Source: Micrasema longulum
Lineage: Eukaryota; Arthropoda; Insecta; Trichoptera; Brachycentridae
Length of the DNA stretch: 64,000 bases
Assembly: GCA_022494885.1 (NCBI GenBank)
Contig: JAGVSM010002861.1
Span: forward strand, 124,001 to 188,000
Direction: 5' to 3'
A program made the translations under genes and the position numbers. Position 1 is the first letter of the stretch. Each line of letters begins with the position of its first letter. The notes beneath the pieces are model-generated. The model ran no database searches and had not been told where the DNA came from. It was given only the letters and a program-made list of their open reading frames with translations. Below, in pieces: positions 42,770-53,690 of the stretch.

Positions 42770-43977
42770 CACTTCTATGCCTTTATCAGGTGGTATTGAT
42801 ATGCATAAGATAAAATCCAAGATAAATCACAAGAACGCTGACATTCCATTTTTTTAAAAACTGGTAACTGATAAAACCGATAATATTTATTTAAAAAAAT
42901 AAATTGACATTAAGCGACGTGTGTTTAAAAACTAGACACCATTTTTCCGAGTTATCAAATAAGAATGGCTTATGGGACAATTATTCTCTAGCCGTATAGA
43001 TTTAAGTGTGCAATCTCCGAACAAGTATACTATCTTATGCGGTTCCATCTAGTACATATTTTGTTGTGGATGTCTGTTTAAGTATGTATGTGTATGTGGC
43101 ATTTGCTTGCCTATTACAAATTTACATAATATTAGTGTACCCGTGTGAAGTTCATATAACCGAAAACTAATGCTTGAGAACATTATCGCATAAGCTGCAA
43201 AATATGTATAATTTTACATTTACGTGGGGAATTGACAGAATTTAAATAAAATATTGTTATTTTTGTTGCAAAAACTCAATCTATGTCGAAATATAATTGC
43301 ATATATTATATTATATTATGTTAATTGACTGTTACATTTTAAAAAGTTTTCTTAATCGTTGTCCTCTTATACTAAGAATTAAGACCTTCTAACCATATGT
43401 CATATTTCATTGTTTTTTAATGTTAATACTTATTAAGATAAAATTTTAGAAAGAAAAAAATGACATTTTGACAGGTTGGGTACAAGTATTATCAATTGAG
43501 TTCATATAGTCATTACTTTGTAATTAGTGTGGTATTTTCTAAAATATTTCGCCTGGATTGCATTATCTTAGTAGGTACAGAACACTGAATAACACTTAGC
43601 CATTTCTTATCTTTTGATCAGTCAATTCCTTCCATTGTATGGCATAATGCTTCTAGAACAATTGTCAGTTACGAGCTTCGAGTATATATACTCTAAGGTT
43701 ACGAGTAACGAAATTTAAGTGAATACACTATACATTCTTCGTCGTATCTTACATTTTTCGGTTATTTATCTTCTTTACGAACCGCTAATAATCCACTTTT
43801 TCATATTTATAATTCTACTCACGAATTAACTTTCTTCAATCTGTTTCTGGAACTATCAGACAGACATTTGAATCGCCAAATTCGTATTTTTCTGTTTTAT
43901 TTAAAAAAAATAGACATTTATGTATTTAAATTTTAAAACTAAGCGGATTCCAAACATGAAATAATACAACGTTTTAA
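42770..43977. other. AT-rich DNA without a gene
   Basis: No coding or repeat signal was recognised. Confidence 0.45.
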
Positions 43978-44415
43978 GTATGTTCAAATGTTTGTAGACA
44001 TCCTGTGGTGGTATTCTGGATTTTCTCTACCCTCTAAAGAGTGATTAATTTAAAGATTTTAATTTCTTCAATTCGATGACACTTTGCATCATATATTGGC
44101 CTCAATGATGATTAAACGTAAAATAAATCTCACCCGCATGATAAAGGTTTCAGCTCCTCTACTTCACAAAAGTTAACAGATAGAAGAGTTGAGGAAATGT
44201 AAATGTTTTAACATGGGCACAATGGTGAAAGTTACCAGTGTGTAAAGTGGCCACCTTAATCAGCCAATGACTGGTCTTAAGCCCTATAAATGCCTAGACT
44301 TCCATGTTCCCTTCTCAGTAATGTTTTTCATTTCTGTTGGAATAAATTTAGATATAAATAACTCCCTATGGAGGAAATCCAGCCAGTCTGCAAGCATTTG
44401 GACATACTCAAACAT
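43978..44415. mobile_element. FB-1/FB-3 compound foldback
   Basis: The left part (43978-44130) carries FB-3-type sequence: CTGTGGTGGTATTCTGG, CTACCCTCTAAAGAGTGATT and ATGATGATTAAACGT. The rest (44150-44415) is an FB-1 half: CTCTACTTCACAAAAGTTAA, CATGGGCACAATGGTG, TGCCTAGACTTCCATG. It ends at the FB-1 terminus GGAGGAAATCCAGCCAGTCT, GCAAGCATTTGGACATAC. It looks like a junction of two related families. Confidence 0.7.
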
Positions 44416-44529
44416 TAAAGGATAATATTAATTACTTAAGTATACCTTGATAAAGACGCTTGTGTAGCTTCTAAACCCGACAGTAAAAAAAATAAAAAAA
44501 TAATCGTATTTTTTCTTCATCTCCTTTTT

Positions 44530-44655
44530 CAATACTGAGGGTCGTAGTCTCAAGGGATGTCAGACACGAGGCGTAGCATTATGCCTGTATTCCTCCCGGT
44601 CCTAGGCTCAGTAAAGGCACTGTTCAAGGAGGATTTCGTTAATTCCTTTATTTGA
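44530..44655 (-). mobile_element. Short LINE tail remnant
   Basis: On the - strand it reads DREEYRHNATPRV and HPLRLRPSV, resembling the extreme C-terminus of RTE-like ORFs. The composition is less AT-rich than the flanks. Weak evidence. Confidence 0.3.
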
Positions 44656-45054
44656 TCGGTTTATAATGTGAAAAAACATCCTCTTGTTTATTCTTTAAAT
44701 GATTATATCCGAGATAAGCCTTTCATATTATTTGCCACACCACTCACAGTGAAAGTATTGAAAACCGTTCATGAAAGTTACTCGATTTTTGTTAAAAAAA
44801 AAAATTGTTTTTTTAGTATGAGTGAAACCGATAGGAAGATCCTTAGTCTTTAAAATAATTTTCGGGTATGTTTAGGGAGTGCTTTCGCTGAAAAATTATG
44901 TTTTTTAAAATTAATAATTTGATTGACACTCCCTTCTTATAATAAATATTTTACCAATAGACGATAATTATTTATTTAATAACAAAATATTAAAAAAAAC
45001 CGTCTTAATTATTTACCGTAATACTCAAATTTCGGAGCCATTTTAACGAGTGTA

Positions 45055-45150
45055 TTACTATTAGAGAATGGAAATCAAGTTGGGATAGAGTGAGGTTCGA
45101 ACCTAAAACCTCTTATGCGTGGGTCCAAAACACTAGCGACGGGACCACAA
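45055..45150 (-). mobile_element. SINE-2 fragment
   Basis: On the - strand: GTGGTCCCGTCGCTAGTGTT, GGTTCGAACCTCACTCTAT (B box), CAACTTGATTTCCATTCTC. Only the head and the start of the body remain. Confidence 0.7.
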
Positions 45151-46184
45151 TTTTACTGTTAAATTAATATCTATTAATTTAATTACAGTAATATTTAAGT
45201 GTGCCTTTAATCTTTGTATAAGGAATAGTTTCCATATTTTTTTGACACTGATAGCTAAATAAATAATATTTATATAAATGATTTTCAGTTATAGCTTTGA
45301 TTATATTTCAGTCCATTAACCTCCTTATTAAAATAATTCGCATTCATCATACAATAGATAGTATCCAAACTACGATATGTAATTTTGAATAATCGATATT
45401 TAATGCAGAATAAATGACACAAGTTTGTTAGCCATTTGTGAAAGGAATCTAAGATTCGTGGTATACTAATCTCTGAAAATGTCGTAAATAACATCAATCG
45501 AATAGTATTGATCTTTTTAATTGGGTATTTAGTAAAAATATTTCAAACTATGCAATCTTCTTAAAAAAAAAAAATTACTTCCAAGATAGATTAGGCAACG
45601 TAGTCAGAATGATTTTAATTTTTGTTTCTGTTTTTCCACTATTTTTTTGTTTAATTAGATTTCGAAAGTTTTGTATTTAATTTTAGTATTCTGACTAAAC
45701 TTTTTTAATAAGGTTCAATAAATAAACTGAACATACCAAAATATTCTTAAAAGCTTTTTTCTGCCTAGAATATAAAAATTAAGTGGAATCTGTTATATTT
45801 TAAATGTCGCATAATTATTTTTTTTTATTCATACATAATACTTGAGTTATTAACGGTCATTTTCACAGTGAGTTTTTTCTGGGTTATTATTACTATTTAT
45901 TCAAATCGCTTGATAGCGTCCAGAAATGTTATATAAGAGTACGAACGACATACGTCATAATATCCTAGAAAATCTTAAAGTGTATCTGAAAGGACGTGAA
46001 AATTTATGAAATTCTATCACGGTTATTTTTTTTTTTTTAACAAGATTGTGTTCTAAACCAGAAATGTCTTTTTGTTAAATTATATTAGTGCATTGGCGAG
46101 TTTATTGCCTAATTATTTCAATCAACCAATAAAATATGAGATAATGAATATCTTTATTCTCTTTTCTGTATTCTTCTTAACTCG
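45151..46184. other. AT-rich DNA without a gene
   Basis: Nothing was recognised. The last 100 bp may be degraded RT sequence of the LINE that follows. Confidence 0.4.
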
Positions 46185-47157
46185 TTTTTGGCTCTTTGCG
46201 GACGACAATAAAATTCTTAAAATTATTCAAAATACAAATGATTGTTTGCTGCTTTAGTCAGATATCGATTCTTTTAATATGTGGTCCAAAGCCAGCTACC
46301 TAGAATTAAATATAAAAAAATGAAAAATAATGTCTTTTTATAGAATGAAAAAACCTATTTTTTTTTATTACAAAATAGAATATATTAATTTAGATGTAGT
46401 CAAGTCTAACAAGGACCTCGGAGTTATCATGGACTGTAAACTTACCTTTAATGAACATATTGATACTATGATTAACAAGTCACTAAAACTCTTGGGTTTT
46501 GTTAGCAGGACATCTAGTGACTTTACTAATATGTTCACGGTTAAAACATTATATTGCTCACTTGTTCGTTCTCTTTTAGAATATGCATCCGTGATCTGGT
46601 CTCCCTTCTATGTAGGCCGGATAAATCATATCGAATCGGTGCAACATCGTTTGCTAAGAAAACTAGCATGGATGATTGGCCTCGAGAGGGGAGACTACAC
46701 TTACGGAGAAATGGAGTCAATGTTAAAAATCTCTTGTCTACAAAAACGTAGAAATAACATTGATTCCATATTTATGTTTAATTTGCTGAATGGCTTAATT
46801 GATGTACCATCGTTACTGGAACAAGTGGCATTCAATGTTTCAACCCGCCGGTTGCGATATAATAATGTGCTGTTCCTCGATAAACACAGCACAAACTATA
46901 GCGTGCATGCACCAATGTCCCGATTGTGTCGTATTGTAAACTCGAGACAAGATCTGAACTTTTTTGGTGTAAGTCTTTATAGTTTTAAAACTTCACTCAG
47001 ATAGACCAGATCTCGTCTTCAGGTAGTTTTTTTTTTGTACTAGCTTTAATTTTATTTAGTTCTATTTTATTTTATTAGTGCCTGTATCTATTATAAGAAA
47101 TTGTATTTACCATCGTTAGAATGGACTGCATAAGTCCGTCAAATAAATAAATAAAAT
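46185..47157 (+). mobile_element. LINE-D (jockey-like) RT from the catalytic box to the 3' end
   Basis: It begins with the RT catalytic box FADD (46193-46205, LFADDNKILKIIQNTNDCLL). It continues SDIDSFNMWSKASYLELNIK and, after one stop, NKDLGVIMDCKLTFNEHIDT, LLGFVSRTSSDFTNMFTVKT, LYCSLVRSLLEYASVIWSPF, HIESVQHRLLRKLAWMIGLE, HAPMSRLCRIVNS and FFGVSLYSFKTSLR, stop (46330-47004 is one open frame). The 3' UTR has the hairpin GGACTGCATAAGTCC (47123-47137) and an AAATAAATAAAT tail. This is the best-preserved RT C-terminus in the window. It is 5'-truncated just before the catalytic box. Confidence 0.85.
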
Positions 47158-48541
47158 TAAAAATCCCCGCATTCAAAAGTTAACTTTTGAAAATTCATAA
47201 TGCATACCCACATACTACGTTCTATTTAGAAGAAAAGATTCAGTACCTACATGACATGAGTAAGTTTAAGTATAACGATACTATACAAAAGTATGTATAG
47301 TTGAAAAGTTGGTGTAGATTATAAATTAGTCATTAATTTTAATGTACCGTCAAGTACCCAGTTTTACTGGAGTCATCTCAGCATGACTCAAATTCTTCAA
47401 GCACCCACTAGATACTATAATTTGTAGGTAAGCGTATGAAGCTGAACAAATACAAATATGTATGTGAAACGTAAAATGGACAATAAAGTACTCGGAGAAG
47501 TTACATCAGCTAAACAGTAAAGTTAGTAAGTAGAGAGTAGAGATAGTACCTACGCTCTCTCTATTTCTGGTAATGCCTCGTAACGAACGTAAAATGTTCG
47601 AAATTGCTATTCGACAAATACATTTTTGGTGGGCACGACATTTACAACAAGATTAAAGCGGAGATACCTCAGATTTATTAGAATGCTTAAGAGAAGTTGC
47701 ATCACCTGAGCATAGACACAGAATTAATAAGTCGAAATCATGAAATGAAAGAAAACTGGTTTCAATTAGACGCCAGTGCTCTCTGCGCAATAAACTTTAA
47801 ACTATAATATGTTCATACACGCTTCTCACATTTGGGACCAGGATAAGTCGATATCGCATTCTTTGCCTAAGCGTGGAACAATGTCGAGATTTATTACTTA
47901 TCTGAGAACATGTAAATGTAAGTACCAAATAATCTCCCCGGATCCGTTAACGGAATAAACCATGACAAGATTTTAATGACGGTGGACATAAAATGCAATC
48001 AGATTTATTCTAATTTTATTGCGCGCTATAAAATTTTGGCAAATATTTGTCTTTAACTCGTCGCGGTGTTGGTATTGAATAGATTTAAGTCTGCTGTAAG
48101 CTGTTACCTACGCGAGTTAATATCTCTGTGGAGTTCCTCCATCTCACCCGAGATCGGTCCTATAAAATTTGAAAAAGTGGTGACGTAAACGAGTTTATTG
48201 ATTTATTTCTGATTTACGATGCTTTTGATTCTGTCCAATGGCCGTAAACACGTGAGACTATCATACTCCACATATCACATATCGGGTACAGCACCTGACA
48301 TATGTATATGTAGTATGCGGGTGTACCAGAGACTACTAACTATACAAAATGGGTTTTATATGGGGAAAGAGAAATCTTGTCATTGCAGCACTCAAGAGTG
48401 ATATTAAAATATAATGTCATTCTTATGTCATAAGAAGTGGGTGATATTTTTATTGGTCCTTCTTTATACGTACTCGTATTTCTAAATATTGACCAAAATC
48501 ACCGAAACCTACGCAATTAAAAATCTTTAGTCGTCAGTATT
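47158..48541. other. DNA without a recognised gene
   Basis: Two short frames of protein-like composition occur at 47572-47730 (MPRNERKMFEIAIRQIHFWW and after a stop DLLECLREVASPEHRHRINK), but no family was recognised. The rest is AT-rich and unassigned. Confidence 0.4.
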
Positions 48542-48814
48542 AGGTGTTAACATGAGTTGTGTCTGTTTTTTTCCAAATTTAAAAATGAGCACCGAAAGTA
48601 AAACATTTTTTTTCTGCTCTACAAGATTGGCACAATTTACATTATTTGATTGCAAGCCTTCAAAATGGAATGTCACCACCTCCTGCTCGCGATATTTGCG
48701 CAGTTTACGGTGAAATTGCTATGCATTATTGACTAATTTGTTGTAAAATAATGAAGGAGAATATGTTATAACTAATTGTAGGTATCAACATTCATACAGT
48801 CATTAACATAAGTT

Positions 48815-48920
48815 GGCCTGTGATGTAGTGGTCAGCGCATTAGCTTACCATGCAATAGGTCTTGGGTTCGATTCCCGACATGGTTGACATGAAATATTTA
48901 TTTAAAAAAAGCGTTTTTCA
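48815..48920 (+). mobile_element. SINE-1 5' part inside FB-2
   Basis: GGCCTGTGATGTAGTGGTCA (A box), GGGTTCGATTCCCGACATGG (B box and T stem), TTGACATGAAATATTTATTT. The body is truncated. Confidence 0.8.
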
Positions 48921-48960
48921 AATGAAGAGGACACAACAATCAAAAATTGCAATAAAGAAG

Positions 48961-49198
48961 TCAATAATGTGTTTTCCTTCATTATTCACAACAAATTTGT
49001 CAATAATATATTCTCCTTCATTATTTTAGAATAAATTTGTCAATAATGTATTCTCCTTCATTATTTTACAACAAATTTGTCAATAATGTATTCTCGTTCA
49101 TTATTTTACAACAAATTTGTCAATAATGTATTCTCCTTCCTTTTTTACGACAAATTTGTCAATGATATATTCTCCTTCATTATTTTACAACAAATTAG
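48961..49198. repeat. Six tandem 40-bp repeats
   Basis: Six units of 39 or 40 bp begin at 48961, 49000, 49040, 49080, 49120 and 49159. The unit is TCAATAATGTATTCTCCTTC followed by ATTATTTTACAACAAATTTG. A partial seventh (TCAATAATTCATAGC) leads into the right arm. The unit resembles the innermost part of the FB-2 arm, so the array probably grew from it. Confidence 0.9.
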
Positions 49199-49440
49199 TC
49201 AATAATTCATAGCACCTTCACCGTACACCGTGCGAATATAGCAAGCAGCTTTGGCAGCTTTATTCCTTCTATTGTACGCGAACAGATGTAGGTGTTGAAA
49301 ATGTTCACTTCAGTCTACTTGACATTCCATTTTGAAATCGAATAAAATATTTGAAATGTAAAAGCAAACACAATATCCTGTAGAGCAGATTTTTTTTTTT
49401 TTGAAAAAAATGAACACTACTTATGTTAACACCTCAAAAA

Positions 49441-49800
49441 TTTGGATGCTGGGAACCGAATTTTTGTATAACCTTTGTTTTTTTTTTAAATTTGAATTTT
49501 ATAATTTTAAGTTATGAATTTTGATAACTTAAACTTTTGAAATCATTCAGATTTTTTTTGGAATTACAAAAAATATTTCTGCTAACTTACATAAATATTT
49601 TACGCAATCGTCGAATTCTTTATTTTCAATTATTATTTCAATTGACGCCTGAAAAATAACATTTTATCGATATCAGTTGATTTTTTCTACACTACAGTAA
49701 TTTAAAAACCGATACTTGTTTCTATTTAATCACGTATTTATTGCATATAATATTTTCGTGTTATTCATAGAAAAAAAAATGTACATGAAAAAAATTTATC
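49441..49800. other. AT-rich DNA without a gene
   Basis: No feature was recognised. Confidence 0.4.
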
Positions 49801-50058
49801 GGCCTCGTGGTGTATTGGTCAGCGCGTTTGCCTACCATGCAAGAGGTCTCGGGTTCGATTCCCGACATGGTTAAAATAAAATGTTTTTTTAAAAGGTTGT
49901 TTTTACACTAGAATATTTCAGTCCCTGGACTGGTACCTGAAGCGTAAGAATGATCACCTTACCTTCGTGTTACATTTTTTTTATCAAGATATACTGCAAT
50001 TGGGGTACCAATGCGGTTTCCTCTGCACCATTAGGTGGGAAAAGGGGATAATGATGAT
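49801..50058 (+). mobile_element. SINE-1 full-length copy, best-preserved head
   Basis: The head is GGCCTCGTGGTGTATTGGTC, an anticodon-arm equivalent TTGC-CTACCAT-GCAA (loop with ACC in the anticodon position), and a perfect T arm TCGGG-TTCGATT-CCCGA. The body is CCTGGACTGGTACCTGAAGC. The 3' end is CCATTAGGTGGGAAAAGG then GATGAT. The acceptor stem cannot pair, so this is a SINE derived from a tRNA (Gly-like), not a tRNA gene. Confidence 0.85.
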
Positions 50059-50199
50059 ATGCAATAAGACCTCCACAATTTTAATAGGCAAAAAACAGGA
50101 CCTTGTCGGGTAAACAAGGTGTCCGGATTGTAGTCTGCAATACTTTAATGGTAGTTAAACAAATATTTTGAAGTAAATATTTTTTTTATGTTGAGTCAG

Positions 50200-50352
50200 C
50201 ACATTCATGGCGCATAGGGCACTGCATTGGTACACTAATCGCAGCGTTTATTGATACTTTCATGTAACAAACATGATCAAGATACGCTGCGATTGATGTA
50301 CCAATGCAGTGCTCAATGCACTATTAGGTGCGGAAAGGGAATGATGATGATT
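50200..50352. repeat. Two SINE-1 3' ends head to head, forming a hairpin
   Basis: GCACTGCATTGGTACACTAA plus TCGCAGCGT (about 50219-50247) is the inverted copy of ACGCTGCGATTGATGTACCA plus ATGCAGTGC (about 50284-50312). The right unit continues into CACTATTAGGTGCGGAAAGG and a GATGATGAT tail. The sequence is the 3' third of SINE-1 in both orientations. Confidence 0.75.
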
Positions 50353-51410
50353 ATTTATTTAATATTTAATAAATATGTAACGTAGGCGCTAGTGAAGTCA
50401 TTATTTAATAATATGCTTTATTACGATCCATTGATATAATGAAATAGCATAAAATCAAATCTTAGCTGCAAAAGTTATTCGATAATTTTATTATAATAGC
50501 GTGATAATTGACGTTCGTATATTTAAATAATAAAATCTGAACTAAGTCAAATCAATTAAAACAAAAATATCGCAAGTGTATTATATATGCTTAATTTTAA
50601 GCAGCCATAAGTTAACAACTTTAGTATACAAAATAAATAATGCTTTGCTCCTAGTAAAATATGTTTAATCATAAAAAATACATTATTAAGTGGCACATTA
50701 CACGTACGTGTGATATTGCATTTACACAAGGCAGTAAATCAACATACATTTGCCAGTAAATAAGTTAGAGCGTCGAATATAAATTGCCATTTGAAATCAA
50801 GTTTTTTTTCCACTATGCATCGTAAAGTATTGATTTCGATGCCTGTGGATTTTTTACGATTACCAGGTTCATTGTCTCGAAAAATGGAATTCGAAATGCT
50901 GAAGATTATTGTATACGACGCAGAAGCTGAGTGCCATTTCCAAATAAATCTTTGGATTTGAGAAGTAACATAAAAAATAAATCGAAGATCTATAAAACTA
51001 AGATTAATCAAATAATACAGCGTAAAATAATGCTTTCCGCCAGATATTTACGTCATTGTGTATGAAAAAACGTGTACTAATTTCATCATAAACTTTAAAG
51101 TGTTCGCTGGTTTATGGGAGACACAGAGACATATCTTTACTATTGAATCTTACAGAGCTCAGCACTTAAATGCTTAGATGATTCGTCCAGCCTTAAGAAA
51201 ATATATCCTCGTTGAAATTTATGCGCAATATATAATATAAATAAAAGTCAACAACACATATAGTTAAAGAACACATTCTACGTAACATCATTAAAAATAT
51301 AACGCATGTTGTTTTTCCCAGTCACCTTTCTCTTAGGTTGTTTTCCAATTATTTGCATTATTATTTTGGGTAATTATTGTATTGATCTGATTTTTATTTT
51401 TGAAAAACTT
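50353..51410. other. AT-rich DNA without a gene
   Basis: No recognised feature. A - strand frame at 50739-51011 has no domain and AT-driven composition. Confidence 0.45.
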
Positions 51411-51524
51411 TTTTTATGGAAGTCTAGTCATTTATGGAGCTTATGACCAGTTATTGGCTGGTTTAAGTGGCCGCTTTGCACACTGTGTAACATTCGCCCA
51501 TATGATAAAGGTTTTTTTTATTTT

Positions 51525-51710
51525 TTAAAAGAAATATTTGCGTTCTTATGATTTACCCAAATATTTAATTTTGAAGGGGCATTTTCAACGTGTTGTAAAT
51601 AACTCACTATTAGAAAATGGAATCAAGTTGGGGTAGAGTGGGATTCGAACCACGGACCTTCGGTCCGTGAGTCCGAGACACTAAACTCTCTTACTTCTAA
51701 TTCTATCTAG
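51525..51710 (-). mobile_element. SINE-2 full-length copy (- strand)
   Basis: On the - strand: TTTAGTGTCTCGGACTCACG, GACCGAAGGTCCGTGG, TTCGAATCCCACTCTACCCC (B box), TTGATTCCATTTTCTAATAG, CCAAATATT-rich 3' part and CATAAGAACGCAAATATTTC. Inserted in FB-1. Confidence 0.8.
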
Positions 51711-51894
51711 CTCTATTACTTCACAAAAGTAAACAGATCGAAGGGTTCGGGAAATGTGGATGTTTAAACATGGGCAGAATAGTGAATGTTAGATAGTGTG
51801 TAAAGTTGCCACTTAAACCAGTCAATGCCTATAAAAGCCTTAAGCCCTATAAATTCTTAGACTAACATATTTCTTTCTCAATGTCGGGTTGTGG

Positions 51895-52063
51895 TCCTGT
51901 GGTTAGTGTCTCGGACTCATAGACCAAAGGTCTGTGGTTCGAATCCTACTCTACCCCAACTTGATTCCTATTTTCTAATAGTGAGTTATTTACAACTCGT
52001 TGAAAATGCCCCTCAAAATGAAATATTTGGATAAATCATAAGAACGCAAATATTTATTGAAAA
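51895..52063 (+). mobile_element. SINE-2 full-length copy (+ strand) with target duplication
   Basis: GGGTTGTGGTCCTGTGGTTA (A box side), CTGTGGTTCGAATCCTACTC (B box), TTTTCTAATAGTGAGTTATT, AATCATAAGAACGCAAATAT. AATGT occurs on both sides (51890-51894 and 52064-52068) and is single in uninterrupted FB-1 copies, so it is a 5-bp target duplication. Confidence 0.85.
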
Positions 52064-52160
52064 ATGTTTTGGCTCTCTGTTGCAACAAATTTATATGTAA
52101 ATAACTCCATAGAGAGAATTTACAGCCTGTCTACAAACATTTGAACATACTCAAAGCATT

Positions 52161-52819
52161 GTTGAATTTTTATTTTCTCGTTTTTACAGGTACTTTGTAA
52201 GATAGTTGGTTCAATTTTGGCAAAGTACTTAGTAAGTAAACGATTCATGATTTTACATTTAATATTTCTTGTATATTGAGAAAGACTGCACAATTGACAT
52301 ATTATTTTTTAAAATTTTATTTTATTTGTAAGGTATCATATCATAATGTGCGTAGTTAGAATTTACTTGGCCAGAATAAAATTTATTTATCACCCACGTA
52401 TAAAATTATATGAGCAAGTACATTCGTTATTCATTTAAAACAGTATTCTTACTTAATTTTTGGTGCACACAGTCTAAAATAATACCTATTACCTACTGTC
52501 TAGGTGTTCCTAAACGTTCACTTGGATAAATCGTTGTACGTCGTATTTTGTGTGTTCTGTCACTTTAGTTAATTAAAAATATTACTTTTACAGCAAGAAG
52601 TTATGTACATTTGTATGTATCGTCCCATCTCATAAAGGAGGTTTACGAATATTCCAATAGACAATTCCGTTCTGTGTTCTATGATTTCGCATAAAGATAA
52701 AGTCCGGTATGCGCCAGTGACGTCTGTACTAAAAGTTTTTATTAATTACAAAAAAATCATCCATTTTCATTAATAACACCACAATTTAGTGCTGGTTCTC
52801 CTGACCTGTTGTAGTGCAA
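52161..52819. other. AT-rich DNA without a gene
   Basis: No feature was recognised. Confidence 0.4.
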
Positions 52820-52882
52820 ATAAAAATACTAAAACAATGAATTTAAAAATATTATGAAAAACCTACTTTTCTATGTTTACCG

Positions 52883-52911
52883 GTTTTGAGACATACCCGT
52901 CTCTTCGTCAA
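52883..52911 (-). ncRNA. Hammerhead-like core, mutated third copy
   Basis: On the - strand TTGACGA replaces CTGATGA and AAAA replaces GAAA, but stem II is intact (GAGAC, loop GGGTAT, GTCTC). The conserved boxes are lost while the stem is kept, so it would not be active. Confidence 0.3.
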
Positions 52912-52984
52912 GAAAACAATAGGGAAATATCACATACTACGAAGACCGATAAAAATATATGAAAGGGACTTAGAATAATAAATT

Positions 52985-53250
52985 GTGTTTTTTAAATCAA
53001 TGTGGAAATTGTTGAGAAATGTTTTCATACATAAATGTAAAAAAAATAAATTTAATAAAAAACGTTGCTAGAAAAACGCGATGTGTTTGGCTTTGGTTGC
53101 TGTGACATCAAGAATCGTGATAATGTTCTTAACCAATTTTAATGGCCAGGAACAAAAAAACATGAATCGTGACGCATTAAGGGCGTGGCCAATGGAATGA
53201 GCGTTTTTGGGGGAATTCAAAATTATAAATATAAACATTTTTTTTACTTA
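52985..53250 (+). repeat. Dispersed ~270-bp repeat, second copy
   Basis: AAAACGCGATGTGTTTGGCT, GTGACATCAAGAATCGTGAT and GGGCGTGGCCAATGGAATGA are the reverse-complement counterparts of 24795-25075 in the same order. Confidence 0.7.
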
Positions 53251-53517
53251 CTAATTATCAGTAAAAATATATTTATTTTACTGAACCATATTTCATGGAC
53301 CTTTATTACTTTAAAACGTAAAATAAAATGATATTTTCCTATTCAACTATCATGCTAATCCCGCTTTACACTTTCACCATCGTTGTTGCACAAAAATATA
53401 AAACCAGCGTGCTGATTTGAAACCGCATGCTTTAAATAGTTAGCACTTGCTAGTGTGAACTACTGAAGTGCATAGAAAAGTCGGTAAATGGTTGTATAAC
53501 AATTGAGTAACATTTTA

Positions 53518-53690
53518 ACTTCACAAACATCAACAGATGAAAGAATTGAAGGAATATAGATGTTCAAATATGGGCAGAATGGTGAATGTTACACAGTGTG
53601 TAAAATGGCCACTTAAACCAGCCATTGACAGGTCATAAACCCTGTAGTTGCCTAGACTTATACATTACCTTCTCTTAAATGTTCTTCATC
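53518..53690. mobile_element. FB-1 half element
   Basis: ACTTCACAAACATCAACAG, CAAATATGGGCAGAATGGTG, ACACAGTGTGTAAAATGGCC and GTTGCCTAGACTTATACATT match the right half of FB-1. The left half is absent. Confidence 0.75.

Larger units (their letters stand above)
48542..49440. mobile_element. FB-2 long-TIR element, copy 2, with internal tandem repeat
   Basis: The left arm GGTGTTAACATGAGTTGTGT through TTCTGCTCTACAAGATTGG, GCTCGCGATATTTGCGCAG and ATTATTGACTAATTTGTTGT is mirrored on the right by ATAATTCATAGCACCTTCAC, ATCCTGTAGAGCAGA and ACTTATGTTAACACC. Arms are about 200-230 bp. The loop holds a SINE-1 fragment and six 40-bp repeats. It matches the element at 2574-3230. No transposase. Confidence 0.8.
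51415..52160. mobile_element. FB-1 foldback interrupted by two SINE-2 copies
   Basis: The FB-1 left half (GGAAGTCTAGTCATTTATGG, CACACTGTGTAACATTCGCC; 51418-51505) continues after a - strand SINE-2 as CTCTATTACTTCACAAAAGT and AAACATGGGCAGAATAGTG (51712-51890). After a + strand SINE-2 it resumes as AATAACTCCATAGAGAG and CAAACATTTGAACATACTC (52098-52155). Joining the three parts restores the order seen at 34040-34358. Confidence 0.8.
52820..53515. mobile_element. FB-4-related foldback, decayed, with internal repeat
   Basis: The left arm has ACCGGTTTTGAGACATACCC and GTCTCTTCGTCAAG. The right end has GCATAGAAAAGTCGGTAAAT and AACAATTGAGTAACATTTTA, the counterpart of the 8.9-kb right arm. Between them lies the dispersed repeat 52985-53250 shared with 24795-25075. 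The right-arm hammerhead-like motif is not recognisable. Confidence 0.55.

Noticed and set aside
47572..47730. Possible host coding fragment (MPRNERKMFEIAIRQ and following)
   Set aside because: It is interrupted by stops after about 28 and 60 codons. No domain was recognised and there is no clear splice context; kept only as a note.
48961..49198. CRISPR-like look of the regular 40-bp repeats
   Set aside because: The units abut without spacers, lie in the loop of a foldback element and are in eukaryotic DNA; it is a tandem array.
49801..49873. Possible tRNA-Gly gene
   Set aside because: A and B boxes and the T arm are good, but the acceptor ends GGCCTCG and ATGGTTA do not pair, and the sequence continues into the SINE body and tail.
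50739..51011. 90-codon - frame
   Set aside because: Composition follows base bias, and no motif or context supports a gene.
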